Part shown: positions 53,626 through 62,679 of the stretch, piece by piece
How the letters are laid out: the number at the start of each line of letters is the position of its first letter
Position numbering within the stretch: position 1 is the first letter of the stretch
Origin: Allomuricauda sp. M10
GTDB lineage: Bacteria > Bacteroidota > Bacteroidia > Flavobacteriales > Flavobacteriaceae
DNA: 64,000 nucleotides
Direction of reading: 5' to 3'
Assembly (NCBI RefSeq): GCF_020782875.1
Contig: NZ_JAJGBN010000006.1
Span: 1-64,000, forward strand
Notes under the pieces: generated by a model
Seen by the model: the letters and a program-made list of their open reading frames with translations, nothing else
The model's database searches: none
What the model was told of the DNA's origin: nothing
Position numbers and translations under genes: made by a program

Positions 53626-54492
53626 CTAAAACCGAATTGTATCGGGCAGATATTTGGAAGCCAGATCCTCATAATAGGGGCGTAGTTCCTTTACATTGGG
53701 TTTTACGGGTGCCTTGGAGTATAGATCGTAGGGATTGAATTTATCCACCCACTTGAACATAGCCCGATCGTGATCATCCATCAAATGATCATAGGCATGT
53801 TCCCTGTGTTGGGAATAAAAACTGTGATAGCGGATCATGTACAAACCTTCTTCAGGCAGATAATCCTTCATGATGTGGTAAAGGTATTCGTCATGACCCC
53901 ATGACATATGAACATTTTTCAACCCACAATTTTCCTTGTATACGCCAAGCTTGGTGTTGAAACGTTCATCGGTATTATCCGGGTTGGCATTAAAGAATTC
54001 TGGATACACAATTTTATCCGAGAATTTACAGCCGACGGGGAACGTGTCACCGACTACGGCCCATTGTGGTTCGCCAAAAAGGCAAAGCACCTTGCCCAAA
54101 TCGTGCAAGAACCCGGTCAAAACAAACCAATCGGGGTGTCCGTCGGCACGGATGGCTTCGGAAGTCTGCAACAAGTGTTGGGTCTGGTCCAGATCAATAT
54201 CGGGATCGGAATCGTCCACTAAGGTGTTCAGGTATTCCACGGCATCCCAAAGGCTCATTTTCCTGCGGTTGAGGGAAAGGAACTCTTTTTCTTTTTCCAT
54301 CACAAAATCATAGGTCTGATAGGTGTGGTTCATCTTGTAGAATTCCCTAACCGTATCCCTAGCAGGATCATCGTAATTACGGAATTCTTCCTTGGATTTT
54401 GTGGCATTTTCGGGGTAACGTTCCAACACGTTATCTTCCCAAAGCTCCATCATATCATGAGCTTCTTTCTTTTGTTGTTGGCTTAGTTTCAT
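53626..54492 (-). CDS. myo-Inositol oxygenase
   Basis: Di-iron enzyme that cleaves myo-inositol with O2 to D-glucuronate, 288 residues, the same size as the animal enzyme. All iron ligands can be matched: H119 (GHPDWF), H130-D131 (FLHDLGK, with K134), H200 (SWGHDEY), H223 (RYHSFY) and D256 (PYDLYSK). The enzyme is best known from animals, fungi and plants; bacterial examples, including Flavobacterium, are known but few. With the adjacent symporter it forms a two-gene unit for inositol uptake and oxidation. Confidence 0.93.
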   Translation of the reverse strand: MKLSQQQKKEAHDMMELWEDNVLERYPENATKSKEEFRNYDDPARDTVREFYKMNHTYQTYDFVMEKEKEFLSLNRRKMSLWDAVEYLNTLVDDSDPDIDLDQTQHLLQTSEAIRADGHPDWFVLTGFLHDLGKVLCLFGEPQWAVVGDTFPVGCKFSDKIVYPEFFNANPDNTDERFNTKLGVYKENCGLKNVHMSWGHDEYLYHIMKDYLPEEGLYMIRYHSFYSQHREHAYDHLMDDHDRAMFKWVDKFNPYDLYSKAPVKPNVKELRPYYEDLASKYLPDTIRF

Positions 54493-54716
54493 GTATGTGC
54501 AAATAATGGGGATGTGCGGTCCCGCTAAAATAAAAATAGGAATTTTTTTGATCTATGGCTTATAAAACAGCATATTATAGTCAAAGTTGGTTGACAACGG
54601 TGTTTTAGAAATTGCTTTTTCAACCGTGATTGTGTATTGCTGTTTTGTCCTGTGCTGATGTTAAGATGAAGGGAAATATCCTGATTTAATAGTAAGGATA
54701 GAGACAAAAACTAAAT

Positions 54717-55211
54717 TTATAAGCGATCTTTTACTTGAAATTCCCAATCAGGGGCGTCATCAATTTCTTGACGAAGTATGAGGTTCAGTTGCGCGGCATG
54801 GTGCTGAACATGGCGCATGTTGTATAATAGGATTTCGATTACGTTGTAATCCATGGTCTTGGATTGATTGATCCAATATACCTCACCTAAATCTTCCGAT
54901 AATCCTGAGATAAAGGTCTTGCATTTATCCCTGCAGAAATTTAGATAATCCAATACTTCAACCTTTGTATAGGTTCTTTCGGGCATTCGGTCCTCAAATT
55001 CGGATTCGTCAAAGGGAGGGGGAGGAGCATAATTTGCAGTATCCAAAGTCAAATAGTAATCCAAAAAGAAGATACAATGGTAGGCATTGTACCAAAACTT
55101 TTTCTCTTTGTTCCAAACGGCTTCCGGACAACGCTCAATGGCGTTGTGCAACATATCAATGCTTGCCCCGAATTGGCTCCACAGAATGGATTTAAGTTGA
55201 GTAATTTCCAT
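54717..55211 (-). CDS. DinB family protein
   Basis: A 164-residue DinB/YfiT-type four-helix protein. The metal-binding histidines are likely in SMDMLHNAIERC (about 18-29) and the C-terminal MRHVQHHAAQLNLILRQ motif. Function unknown; some relatives are thiol transferases. A single gene, unrelated in sequence style to the DinB protein at 19641. Confidence 0.88.
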   Translation of the reverse strand: MEITQLKSILWSQFGASIDMLHNAIERCPEAVWNKEKKFWYNAYHCIFFLDYYLTLDTANYAPPPPFDESEFEDRMPERTYTKVEVLDYLNFCRDKCKTFISGLSEDLGEVYWINQSKTMDYNVIEILLYNMRHVQHHAAQLNLILRQEIDDAPDWEFQVKDRL

Positions 55212-55261
55212 TAGGATGATTTGAATAAAGTGGAATCCAAGATAACCAATCCACCCTGATT

Positions 55262-57532
55262 CTAAAACACCGTATACCGCAATCCTAAAAACCCCCTTAT
55301 CCCTTGGTTGGGGCCATACACATATCCTGGATCAAAAGTAAGGGCATACGGATTGTCCGCGGTGGCAACGGCATTCCCATTTGCATCAAAAGTGACGTTT
55401 TTGTCGAAAGGGTCATTGGCCCGGGCAATGATGAAAGGGTTACCCCGATTTGGAGTCCAATCCAACAGGTTTTTGATGCCTGCATACATTTCAAAGTCGG
55501 GAATTCCCTTATAAGTGAATTGAATGTTTTGAATACTCCATGTTGGAGAATATTCCCGACGGGGATCCAAATCGCCCAAAAGGGGCAATCGCATGGGGCC
55601 ATACAGATTTCCGGTGTAGTCAACGGCTAATTGAAGTTTGGGAAATGTATACGACAAATTCCAGGCGGCCGTAATGCTTTCGGTAAGGATTTGCTGTTGG
55701 CGTATGCCGTTTTCAGTGTTGCTTACATCCTGCCAAGTGGCACCCACTAAAAATTTGAGTCCGTTTGCAAAGGCAACATCCACATTGGCACTGACACCCT
55801 GAGAAACCGATTTTCCATCTAGGTTATCATAAATGATAAGATTGGGGTCGGTGTCGTAATCGGGCAAAATGATATTGGAAAAATGGGTGTAGAACGCAGA
55901 GACATCAAAACCGATGAAAGTTCCATTGTCGCTATAGATTTTTTTCAGGTAGTTTAGGTTTATGTTGAAGGACCGTTCTGGTTTCAGCTCCTCCGCAATA
56001 ACTACCTCTCGCGCACCAGTAAGGGCAGCATGATCTTCAGTAAAAAGGTTCACCACCCGAAACCCGGTCCCTATGTTCAAACGTAAAATGTCGTTGGAAG
56101 ATACTTTCCACTTGTAGGCAGCCCTTGGTGTAAAAATGTTGCCGTGCCTTTTGTCATAATCATATCGCATTCCCGTCAAAAAGGAATGTTTTGGGGCAAT
56201 GGCAATCTCGTCTTGGGCAAACAAACTCGGAATCCAAATGTTATCTGCTGATGGAGTGGCCGGAGTATTGTCATTGTAATAATTATAGCGAATGGCACTT
56301 CCAAAAAGCAGGTCATGTTTACCTAAGGATTTGTCCCAGGTAAGTTGCGCAAAACCGATACGCTGGTCCGCCAAATATTGGGTATTGCCATAAACCGAGT
56401 TTTGGTTGTGGTCATTGTAGGAGAAAGAAAGCAACATTTTTTCATCCATGGGCAATTGATATTTTCCCAAAACCTCCCAACGCCGAGTATAGATGCTTTC
56501 GCCATAAATGTCATCACCACCCCGATATTCTGGAGTCCATTGCATTTCTCCGCCCCATCGGTCTTCATAAAAAAACCGGCCCGCTAAAGAGAAAATTCGG
56601 GACTCCTGGCGCTCAAAATCCCATTTCTGAAAGATGGAAATGCGGTCTTGTAGGGTTAAGTCGGTAAAATTGTCGCCATTGTTGTCTATGGGTTGGTTGT
56701 AGTTGAAGTAATTGATTCCAAAAAGCACATCCGATTTTTTCCCCAAGTTGAATTTACTTCCCACATCCAGATTATATTCTCCCCATCCGGTCACAAAACC
56801 ATCGGCAAAAAACTCCGGGGCACTCAAGGTGTTTTTGGTGATGATGTTGATTAAACCGCCAACAGCTTCACTGCCATACAATGAAGATGCCGGACCTTTG
56901 ACAATTTCCACTTGTTCAATCAAGGAATTGGGAATGCCCGTTAAACCATACACGGTGCCTAAACCACTTACAATTGGCATACCATCTATGAGCACCAAGG
57001 TGTAAGGTCCTTCCAGTCCGTTAATGTGGATATCGCCCGTATTGCACACATTGCAATTGATTTGTGGGCGAACCCCGTTCACGTTTTGAAGGGCATCAAA
57101 AACACTGGCGGTGGGGTTCTTTTTTAAAAACGTTGGCGAATAGACTTCCACGGGAACGGGACTCTCCAATCGGCTTACAGGTTTTAGGGTTCCTGTAACC
57201 ACGGTCTCGTTTAAACTTTGTGCCGAAGGAATCATCTCAATACCGAGGGTTGCGGATTGGCCTTCGGTTATGTTCATGGATTTTGAAAAGGAAACAAACC
57301 CCAATGCTGAAGCCAAAAGCAAGTGCTCCCCAGCCGAAATATTGGACAAAGTAAAATTCCCGTTTTCATCCGAAGAAGTCCCAAGTTGACTGTTTTTGAT
57401 CGTGATGTTCACAAAAGGCAGGGGTTGTCCATTCTCCGTTACTTTCCCCGTTATCGATCCCGACTGTGCGAAACAACAACTGCTCACTAAGGAAATCCAA
57501 AGGAGGGCAATATGTTTACGAATGGTTTTCAA
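55262..57532 (-). CDS. TonB-dependent receptor, candidate iron transporter
   Basis: Outer-membrane active transporter, 756 residues. Signal peptide, a carboxypeptidase-regulatory-like domain (about 25-105), plug domain (about 120-235) and 22-strand barrel ending in Phe. The plug contains an unusual cysteine pair (NCNVCNTGDIHI). The start codon is TTG at 57532; no ATG is available near the signal peptide. It is divergent from a DtxR-family gene with an 81-base shared promoter holding a palindrome, so iron regulation and an iron or other metal substrate are likely. Confidence 0.9.
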   Translation of the reverse strand: MKTIRKHIALLWISLVSSCCFAQSGSITGKVTENGQPLPFVNITIKNSQLGTSSDENGNFTLSNISAGEHLLLASALGFVSFSKSMNITEGQSATLGIEMIPSAQSLNETVVTGTLKPVSRLESPVPVEVYSPTFLKKNPTASVFDALQNVNGVRPQINCNVCNTGDIHINGLEGPYTLVLIDGMPIVSGLGTVYGLTGIPNSLIEQVEIVKGPASSLYGSEAVGGLINIITKNTLSAPEFFADGFVTGWGEYNLDVGSKFNLGKKSDVLFGINYFNYNQPIDNNGDNFTDLTLQDRISIFQKWDFERQESRIFSLAGRFFYEDRWGGEMQWTPEYRGGDDIYGESIYTRRWEVLGKYQLPMDEKMLLSFSYNDHNQNSVYGNTQYLADQRIGFAQLTWDKSLGKHDLLFGSAIRYNYYNDNTPATPSADNIWIPSLFAQDEIAIAPKHSFLTGMRYDYDKRHGNIFTPRAAYKWKVSSNDILRLNIGTGFRVVNLFTEDHAALTGAREVVIAEELKPERSFNINLNYLKKIYSDNGTFIGFDVSAFYTHFSNIILPDYDTDPNLIIYDNLDGKSVSQGVSANVDVAFANGLKFLVGATWQDVSNTENGIRQQQILTESITAAWNLSYTFPKLQLAVDYTGNLYGPMRLPLLGDLDPRREYSPTWSIQNIQFTYKGIPDFEMYAGIKNLLDWTPNRGNPFIIARANDPFDKNVTFDANGNAVATADNPYALTFDPGYVYGPNQGIRGFLGLRYTVF

Positions 57533-57548
57533 TTTATATAAAATTAAA

Positions 57549-57564
57549 TTTAGACAAATCTAAA
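57549..57564. promoter_or_regulatory. DtxR-like palindrome in the TonB/DtxR divergent promoter
   Basis: A perfect inverted repeat TTTAGA-CAAA-TCTAAA lies 17 bases from the TonB receptor start and 50 bases from the DtxR start. DtxR/MntR-family operators are AT-rich inverted repeats of this size. Its left arm is part of a 17-base sequence (57538-57554) repeated with one mismatch at 57598-57614, across the DtxR start codon. Confidence 0.55.
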
Positions 57565-57589
57565 AATAGTTTTTTATAAATAAAAAATG

Positions 57590-57597
57590 TATTTTTG
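57590..57597 (+). promoter_or_regulatory. -7 element for the dtxR-feo operon
   Basis: TATTTTTG matches TAnnTTTG and lies 16 bases before the ATG at 57614. It sits between the palindrome and the second copy of the direct repeat, so DtxR bound at either could block it. Confidence 0.42.
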
Positions 57598-57613
57598 ATA
57601 AAATTAAATTGAG

Positions 57614-58261
57614 ATGACCCGATCAGAGGAGAACTACCTTAAAACAATTTTCCATTTGGGAAGCGGGGATGAAGGTTCCATAAACACCAATGCCATTGCG
57701 GAGCAGATGGAGACCAAACCATCCTCTGTTACGGATATGGCCAAGAAATTGGCAGAGAAAGGCCTGGTGAACTATAAAAAATACCAGGGGATTTCCCTCA
57801 CGGATGCAGGGGTTAAAACCGCCCTTTCCATTGTTCGGAAACACAGGCTTTGGGAAACTTTTCTAGTGGAGAAGCTTGATTTTGCTTGGGATGAGGTACA
57901 TGAAGTGGCGGAACAGTTGGAGCACATTAAAAGTGAAAAATTGATCGATAAGTTGGACCAATTGCTCAAGTTCCCTAAATACGACCCCCATGGTGATCCC
58001 ATTCCAGGAAAGAACGGTGAATTCCAGGAACATAATAAGGATTTGTTGAGCGAACTGCCCGTTGGTGCCCATGGTATTTGTGTAGGGGTAAAGGACAGTT
58101 CTTCGGCCTTTTTGCAATATCTGGATAAACATGAGATATCCATTGGTAAGCCGATCCAAATTTTAGGAAAAGAGGCGTTCGATGGTTCCCTTCACTTAAA
58201 GATTGGGGAACGGGAACATACCGTTTCGCATCAGATTGCCTGTAACATCTATTTAAAATGA
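57614..58261 (+). CDS. DtxR/MntR family metal-dependent regulator
   Basis: Metal-responsive repressor, 215 residues. A winged helix (1-70, with NTNAIAEQMETKPSSVTDMAKKL as recognition region), a dimerisation and metal-binding domain (70-140; [25 protein letters not shown]) and a C-terminal SH3-like FeoA-type domain (145-215). The sensed metal is probably Fe(II), given the Feo genes downstream, though Mn(II) cannot be excluded. It probably binds the palindrome upstream. Confidence 0.92.
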   Translation: MTRSEENYLKTIFHLGSGDEGSINTNAIAEQMETKPSSVTDMAKKLAEKGLVNYKKYQGISLTDAGVKTALSIVRKHRLWETFLVEKLDFAWDEVHEVAEQLEHIKSEKLIDKLDQLLKFPKYDPHGDPIPGKNGEFQEHNKDLLSELPVGAHGICVGVKDSSSAFLQYLDKHEISIGKPIQILGKEAFDGSLHLKIGEREHTVSHQIACNIYLK

Positions 58262-58286
58262 AACGAACAATTAATCCAATATAGCA

Positions 58287-59330
58287 ATGGAACAACCAGT
58301 ATTGGCCTTGGTTTTGGGATTGGTGGCCGTTGGGATCCTTATTTGGGTGTTCTGGCCCAAAAAAGGATTGTTGGCCCGTTTGGGAAAAGTACGGATGAGT
58401 TCCCAACGCGTTCTGTTGGAAGACACTTTGAAATACTTGTTTGATTGTGAATATAAGGGCATTGCATGCAACTTGAACAGTGCCGCGGGCAACCTGAACA
58501 TCAGTGCCGATCAAATGGCAAAACTGATGGCCCACTTGAAAGATATGGGCCTTGTAGTTTTTGAAGGACATAACATTCACCTTACCGATACCGGAAAATC
58601 CTATGCGCTTCGCATTGTACGGGTACACAGAATTTGGGAACGCTTCTTGGCAGACGAGACAGGGGTACAACATATGGATTGGCATGGGGAGGCCGACATT
58701 CAAGAACACCAATTGTCCTTGGAAGAAGCCAATAGGATTGCGGCTCGCATGGGTAACCCGGCCTTTGACCCCCATGGTGACCCCATTCCTTCCACGGAAG
58801 GGGAAATTCCACCGTTTTTGGGACGGCCCTTAAGTAGTTTAAAGGAAGGGGAAGTGGCCCAAATTGTGCATATTGAGGACGAGCCCCATTATATTTTTGA
58901 ACAACTTTCGGCCCTTGGTCTATACCCCGGCATGCAGGTCTATCAATTGGATGTACAACAGGGAAAAATCACATTTGCCGCCGATGGGAACGAATGTGTG
59001 CTTACGCCGCTTTTTGCCTCTGCCATTACGGTTCAGCCGCTTCCAAAGGCAGAGCCGATTCAGGAGGGCTACCAGCGTTTATCCGAACTTCAACCTGATG
59101 AAACCGCCAATATAGTGGGCATTTCATCTTACTGTCGTGGTTTACAAAGAAGAAGGTTGATGGATTTTGGGATTGTTCCGGGTAACTCGATAACCGCTGA
59201 GCTTCGGAGTGCCTCGGGAGACCCTGTGGGGTACCGCATTTTGGGAACCACCATCGCCATCAGAAAAGATCAGGCCAACCTGATTTTCATCAATAACATT
59301 AAAAAAGAACAACATGAGCAGTCAGCCTAA
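58287..59330 (+). CDS. Membrane-anchored DtxR-like protein fused to two FeoA domains
   Basis: A 347-residue composite protein. One membrane helix (about 5-24) ending in FWPKKG is followed by a DtxR-like winged-helix and dimerisation region (30-170) that keeps the [14 protein letters not shown] and FDPHGDPIP motifs, then two FeoA SH3-like domains (about 180-255 and 267-345). It lies 25 bases after dtxR and overlaps the FeoB GTPase gene by 17 bases. FeoA domains stimulate FeoB, so it may act as a membrane-bound, iron-sensing partner of FeoB. The DtxR part may sense metal and not bind DNA; this is inference. Confidence 0.88.
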   Translation: MEQPVLALVLGLVAVGILIWVFWPKKGLLARLGKVRMSSQRVLLEDTLKYLFDCEYKGIACNLNSAAGNLNISADQMAKLMAHLKDMGLVVFEGHNIHLTDTGKSYALRIVRVHRIWERFLADETGVQHMDWHGEADIQEHQLSLEEANRIAARMGNPAFDPHGDPIPSTEGEIPPFLGRPLSSLKEGEVAQIVHIEDEPHYIFEQLSALGLYPGMQVYQLDVQQGKITFAADGNECVLTPLFASAITVQPLPKAEPIQEGYQRLSELQPDETANIVGISSYCRGLQRRRLMDFGIVPGNSITAELRSASGDPVGYRILGTTIAIRKDQANLIFINNIKKEQHEQSA

Positions 59331-60105
59331 TTGCGAAAATTGTCCGGTGCACCACAAGGGAAACCTCGTCCGATTGGGAATTGATATGGACAAGGTAGAT
59401 TATGTTGTGGCGTTGGCCGGAAACCCCAATACAGGGAAAAGTACGGTATTCAATAATTTGACAGGATTAAGACAACATACCGGAAACTGGCCGGGAAAAA
59501 CGGTTGGCAGGGCAGAGGGAGCTTTTTCTTTTGCTGACGACAATTATAAGATTGTGGACCTTCCGGGTACCTATTCCCTTTTATCCACCAGTACAGATGA
59601 GGAAGTGGCCCGAAATTTTATCCTTTTTGGCCGTCCGGATGTTACCGTGATCGTTGCTGATGCTACCCGTTTGGAGAGGAACTTGAATCTCGTACTGCAA
59701 ATTTTGGAAATCACCGATAGGGCCATTTTATGTCTAAACTTGATGGATGAAGCCAAACGTAACCATGTAGAAATCGATGTGCGTGAGCTTACTAGGGAAT
59801 TGGGGATTCCAGTGATTCCCACTTCGGCGCGAAGGCGAGATGGTATGGACGAATTGGTGGCCATGATTGCTGAAGTGGCCTCGGGCAAATACATCTGTAA
59901 GCCACATCGCGTTAGAAACCATACACCCCAATTAAAACATGCCATTGATACCTTATCTAAAAAATTAAGGGAAACCTATCCGGGTTTGCCCAATGCGGAA
60001 TGGGTGGCCTTACGTTTGTTGGAAGGAGACCAGAGCATCATCGAGGCATTACAGAATGGCATTTTGGATGGATTGGTAGAGAATGAAACCCCAATTGCGA
60101 TATGA
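59314..60105 (+). CDS. feoB: FeoB N-terminal GTPase domain (split FeoB)
   Basis: The cytosolic G-domain of the ferrous iron transporter as a separate 263-residue protein. G1 is GNPNTGKS (36-43), with G3 DLPGTYS, G4 NLMDEA and G5 TSARR all present, followed by the helical GDI-like region. A CENCPVHH motif at the N-terminus may bind metal or a partner. It ends just before the first membrane helix of normal FeoB. The stop overlaps the next start by four bases (ATGA), so the two halves should be made in equal amounts. Confidence 0.92.
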   Translation: MSSQPNCENCPVHHKGNLVRLGIDMDKVDYVVALAGNPNTGKSTVFNNLTGLRQHTGNWPGKTVGRAEGAFSFADDNYKIVDLPGTYSLLSTSTDEEVARNFILFGRPDVTVIVADATRLERNLNLVLQILEITDRAILCLNLMDEAKRNHVEIDVRELTRELGIPVIPTSARRRDGMDELVAMIAEVASGKYICKPHRVRNHTPQLKHAIDTLSKKLRETYPGLPNAEWVALRLLEGDQSIIEALQNGILDGLVENETPIAI

Positions 60106-61547
60106 TGGAGCAAAACAAAACAAAAAATACGGAAGAAATTTTGGGGATGGCCAACAACCTGAAATGGGAATTGGGCATGGGCATCCATGATAAGATCGTT
60201 TCTTCCTTATACGCCGATGCGGCACAGATTGCGCGCAAAACGGTTTCCATGGATGGGGATAAACCGGCTTTCAGTTTAGATAGAAAGATCGATAAGATCG
60301 TGACCAGCCGATGGTCGGGATTTCCGATCATGTTCGTGCTCTTGGCCGTGGTGTTTTGGGTCACCATTTCTGGCGCCAATTACCCATCCGGACTTTTGGC
60401 TTCTTTGTTGGTAGATACGCTGCACCCCATCCTGAAAAGTGGAGCGGACAGTTTTATGCCATGGTGGTTATCCGGACTTTTGATCGATGGGGCCTATTTG
60501 GCCATGGCCTGGGTCATTTCCGTAATGTTACCGCCAATGGCCATATTTTTTCCTTTGTTCACCCTTTTGGAAGACTTGGGGTATTTGCCCAGGGTAGCCT
60601 TCAATATGGACAGTTTGTTCCGAAAAGCTGGGGCACACGGAAAGCAAGCCCTTACCATGAGTATGGGATTTGGATGCAACGCTGCGGGTGTTATCGCCGC
60701 AAGGGTCATCGATAGCCCAAGGGAACGATTGATTGCCATTATCACCAATAACTTTTCGCTTTGCAATGGTCGATGGCCAACTCAGATTTTGATTGCCACC
60801 ATTTTCATCGGAGGAATGGTATCCCCATTTTGGGCCGGCTTGGTTTCCACAGGGGCGGTGGTAGGTATTGCGGTTCTGGGTATCGCCTTCAGTTTGATTG
60901 TTTCTTGGGGTTTAAGTCGTTCCGTGTTGAAAGGCGAAGCTTCTACCTTCAGTTTGGAATTGCCGCCTTATCGTCCGCCAAGGGTACTTCAAACCTTGTA
61001 TACTTCATTGATTGATAGAACTTTGTTCGTGTTGTGGAGGGCAGTGGTTTTTGCCGTTCCAGCGGGAATGGTGATTTGGTTGGTTTCCAACATCCATATA
61101 GGTGGATTGAGCTTGGCCGAGCACTTCATTGATTGGTCCAACCCGTTTGCTGTGGTCTTTGGGTTGAACGGAGTCATTTTATTGGCCTATATCATTGCCA
61201 TTCCAGCCAACGAAATCGTAATCCCAACCATTTTGATGCTTACCGTGTTGGTGACAGGGATGTCCGGGGTCGGTGAGGGCTCAGGGGTCATGTTCGAACT
61301 GGATTCCATCACCAGTACAGAAAGCATATTGAGGGCAGGGGGTTGGACATTGCTCACCGGAATCAACCTGATGCTGTTCAGCTTGCTGCACAACCCCTGT
61401 TCCACTACTATTTATACTATTTACAAAGAGACCAAAAGTGCCAAATGGACTCTAATTGCTACTCTTTTGCCCATTGTGTTGGGATTTGTGGTCTGCTTTT
61501 TTACGGCCCAATTATGGTATTTGTTTGCTTGGGGATTTGAATTTTAA
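60102..61547 (+). CDS. feoB: FeoB membrane domain (split FeoB)
   Basis: The membrane part of the Fe(II) transporter, 481 residues, with about nine hydrophobic segments and two Gate domains. The family-specific stretch [26 protein letters not shown] is clear, with the conserved Cys that lies on the iron path in FeoB. The first 60 residues continue the helical region that in single-chain FeoB follows the G domain. The end is shared with the stop of the convergent adaptor gene (TTAA). The gene may start at 60102 or at the next ATG, 60105. Confidence 0.92.
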   Translation: MMEQNKTKNTEEILGMANNLKWELGMGIHDKIVSSLYADAAQIARKTVSMDGDKPAFSLDRKIDKIVTSRWSGFPIMFVLLAVVFWVTISGANYPSGLLASLLVDTLHPILKSGADSFMPWWLSGLLIDGAYLAMAWVISVMLPPMAIFFPLFTLLEDLGYLPRVAFNMDSLFRKAGAHGKQALTMSMGFGCNAAGVIAARVIDSPRERLIAIITNNFSLCNGRWPTQILIATIFIGGMVSPFWAGLVSTGAVVGIAVLGIAFSLIVSWGLSRSVLKGEASTFSLELPPYRPPRVLQTLYTSLIDRTLFVLWRAVVFAVPAGMVIWLVSNIHIGGLSLAEHFIDWSNPFAVVFGLNGVILLAYIIAIPANEIVIPTILMLTVLVTGMSGVGEGSGVMFELDSITSTESILRAGGWTLLTGINLMLFSLLHNPCSTTIYTIYKETKSAKWTLIATLLPIVLGFVVCFFTAQLWYLFAWGFEF

Positions 61548-62677
61548 CCGCCGATCAGATCAAAAACACCTTTGAGCAAAAATTGATCGCCTTGCTTGAG
61601 GTCTTCCGAGCTTATTTCGGTGAAACCACCAAAATTATTGCCTTGGGTTACATGGACTTTCTCAAAAGTGTAGCTCTCCGCATTTTGGGAAATCAATTTT
61701 AGCACGTACGATGATCCTTCGGATTCAATGACCGCATCTTCTGGAAGGGACATGGCCTTTTTGGTATCGGTCATGATCATGGCATTCACGAACATGCCCG
61801 GTAAAAATCCGGTATGATCCTCATTTTCCAGATGGCCATGTACTTTTATGGTTCTTTTGGCATCATCAATGGAGGCACCCACCAAATATACTTCGGCCTT
61901 AAAGGTTTCGTTGGATGCTTCTGGAATGGTAAACTCGATTTTTTGTCCTTTTTTCACTTTCAAAATATCCTTTTCAAAAACCGTAAGTTCCAAGTGCACA
62001 TGCTCATTGTTGATGATTTCCAAAATTTTACTGGCAGGTGACACATAACTCCCCATGGAAACGTTCGTTTGTGTAACACTACCTGAAATAGGGGCATAAA
62101 TGTTGGCCAATGAAGTAATAGCCCCTTTTTCTACTTGACTGGGCGAAATATGGAGCATTTGCAATTGCTCCCTTAATCCTTGGTATTTGGCCTTGGCGGT
62201 TTCATAGTTGCTTTTGGCTTGAAGGAAATTCTTTTGCGAAGCGATTTTTTCATCGTACAAGGTTTGGTTTCGCTCGAATTCGGCTTTCAAAAAATCCAGT
62301 TGGTTGTACACCTGAAGATATTCCTGTTGCATTTGCACAAATTCTTGGTTTTCCAAGGTCACCAAAAGTTGTCCTTTTTTCACCTTGTCGCCAATTAAAA
62401 GCGGTGTTTTTTTTACGAATCCGCCCATAAAGGCCATTACACTGGCCCTATTTTCAGGTGGTACATCGATCATTCCCGAAGTTTCCACTACATCAGGAAA
62501 GCTTCTTTCTTCCAAACCGCCCAAAACAAAATTGTTGGCGGAAAATTGGTCTTGGGTCACTACAATGGCGTTCGATTCCGTTTCGGCTTCGGAAGTGCTG
62601 TTTTCGTTGTTTTTGTTGCCACAGGCTGTCATCAATAAAAGGAAAACGGTGGCGTAGCTATAGATGATATTTTTCAT
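61544..62677 (-). CDS. Heavy-metal RND efflux periplasmic adaptor lipoprotein
   Basis: CusB/CzcB-type membrane fusion protein, 377 residues. Signal peptide with lipobox (LLMTAC), then barrel-sandwich domains on both sides of a coiled-coil hairpin (about 115-175). It is downstream of a CusA/CzcA-TolC fusion gene, with a 2-base gap, so it belongs to a divalent-metal efflux operon. It shares its last four bases with the feoB stop. Confidence 0.88.
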   Translation of the reverse strand: MKNIIYSYATVFLLLMTACGNKNNENSTSEAETESNAIVVTQDQFSANNFVLGGLEERSFPDVVETSGMIDVPPENRASVMAFMGGFVKKTPLLIGDKVKKGQLLVTLENQEFVQMQQEYLQVYNQLDFLKAEFERNQTLYDEKIASQKNFLQAKSNYETAKAKYQGLREQLQMLHISPSQVEKGAITSLANIYAPISGSVTQTNVSMGSYVSPASKILEIINNEHVHLELTVFEKDILKVKKGQKIEFTIPEASNETFKAEVYLVGASIDDAKRTIKVHGHLENEDHTGFLPGMFVNAMIMTDTKKAMSLPEDAVIESEGSSYVLKLISQNAESYTFEKVHVTQGNNFGGFTEISSEDLKQGDQFLLKGVFDLIGG

Positions 62678-62679
62678 TG

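Noticed and set aside
57975..58775. A 266-codon open frame on the minus strand
   Set aside because: It is antisense to dtxR and the FeoA fusion gene, both well supported by conserved motifs.
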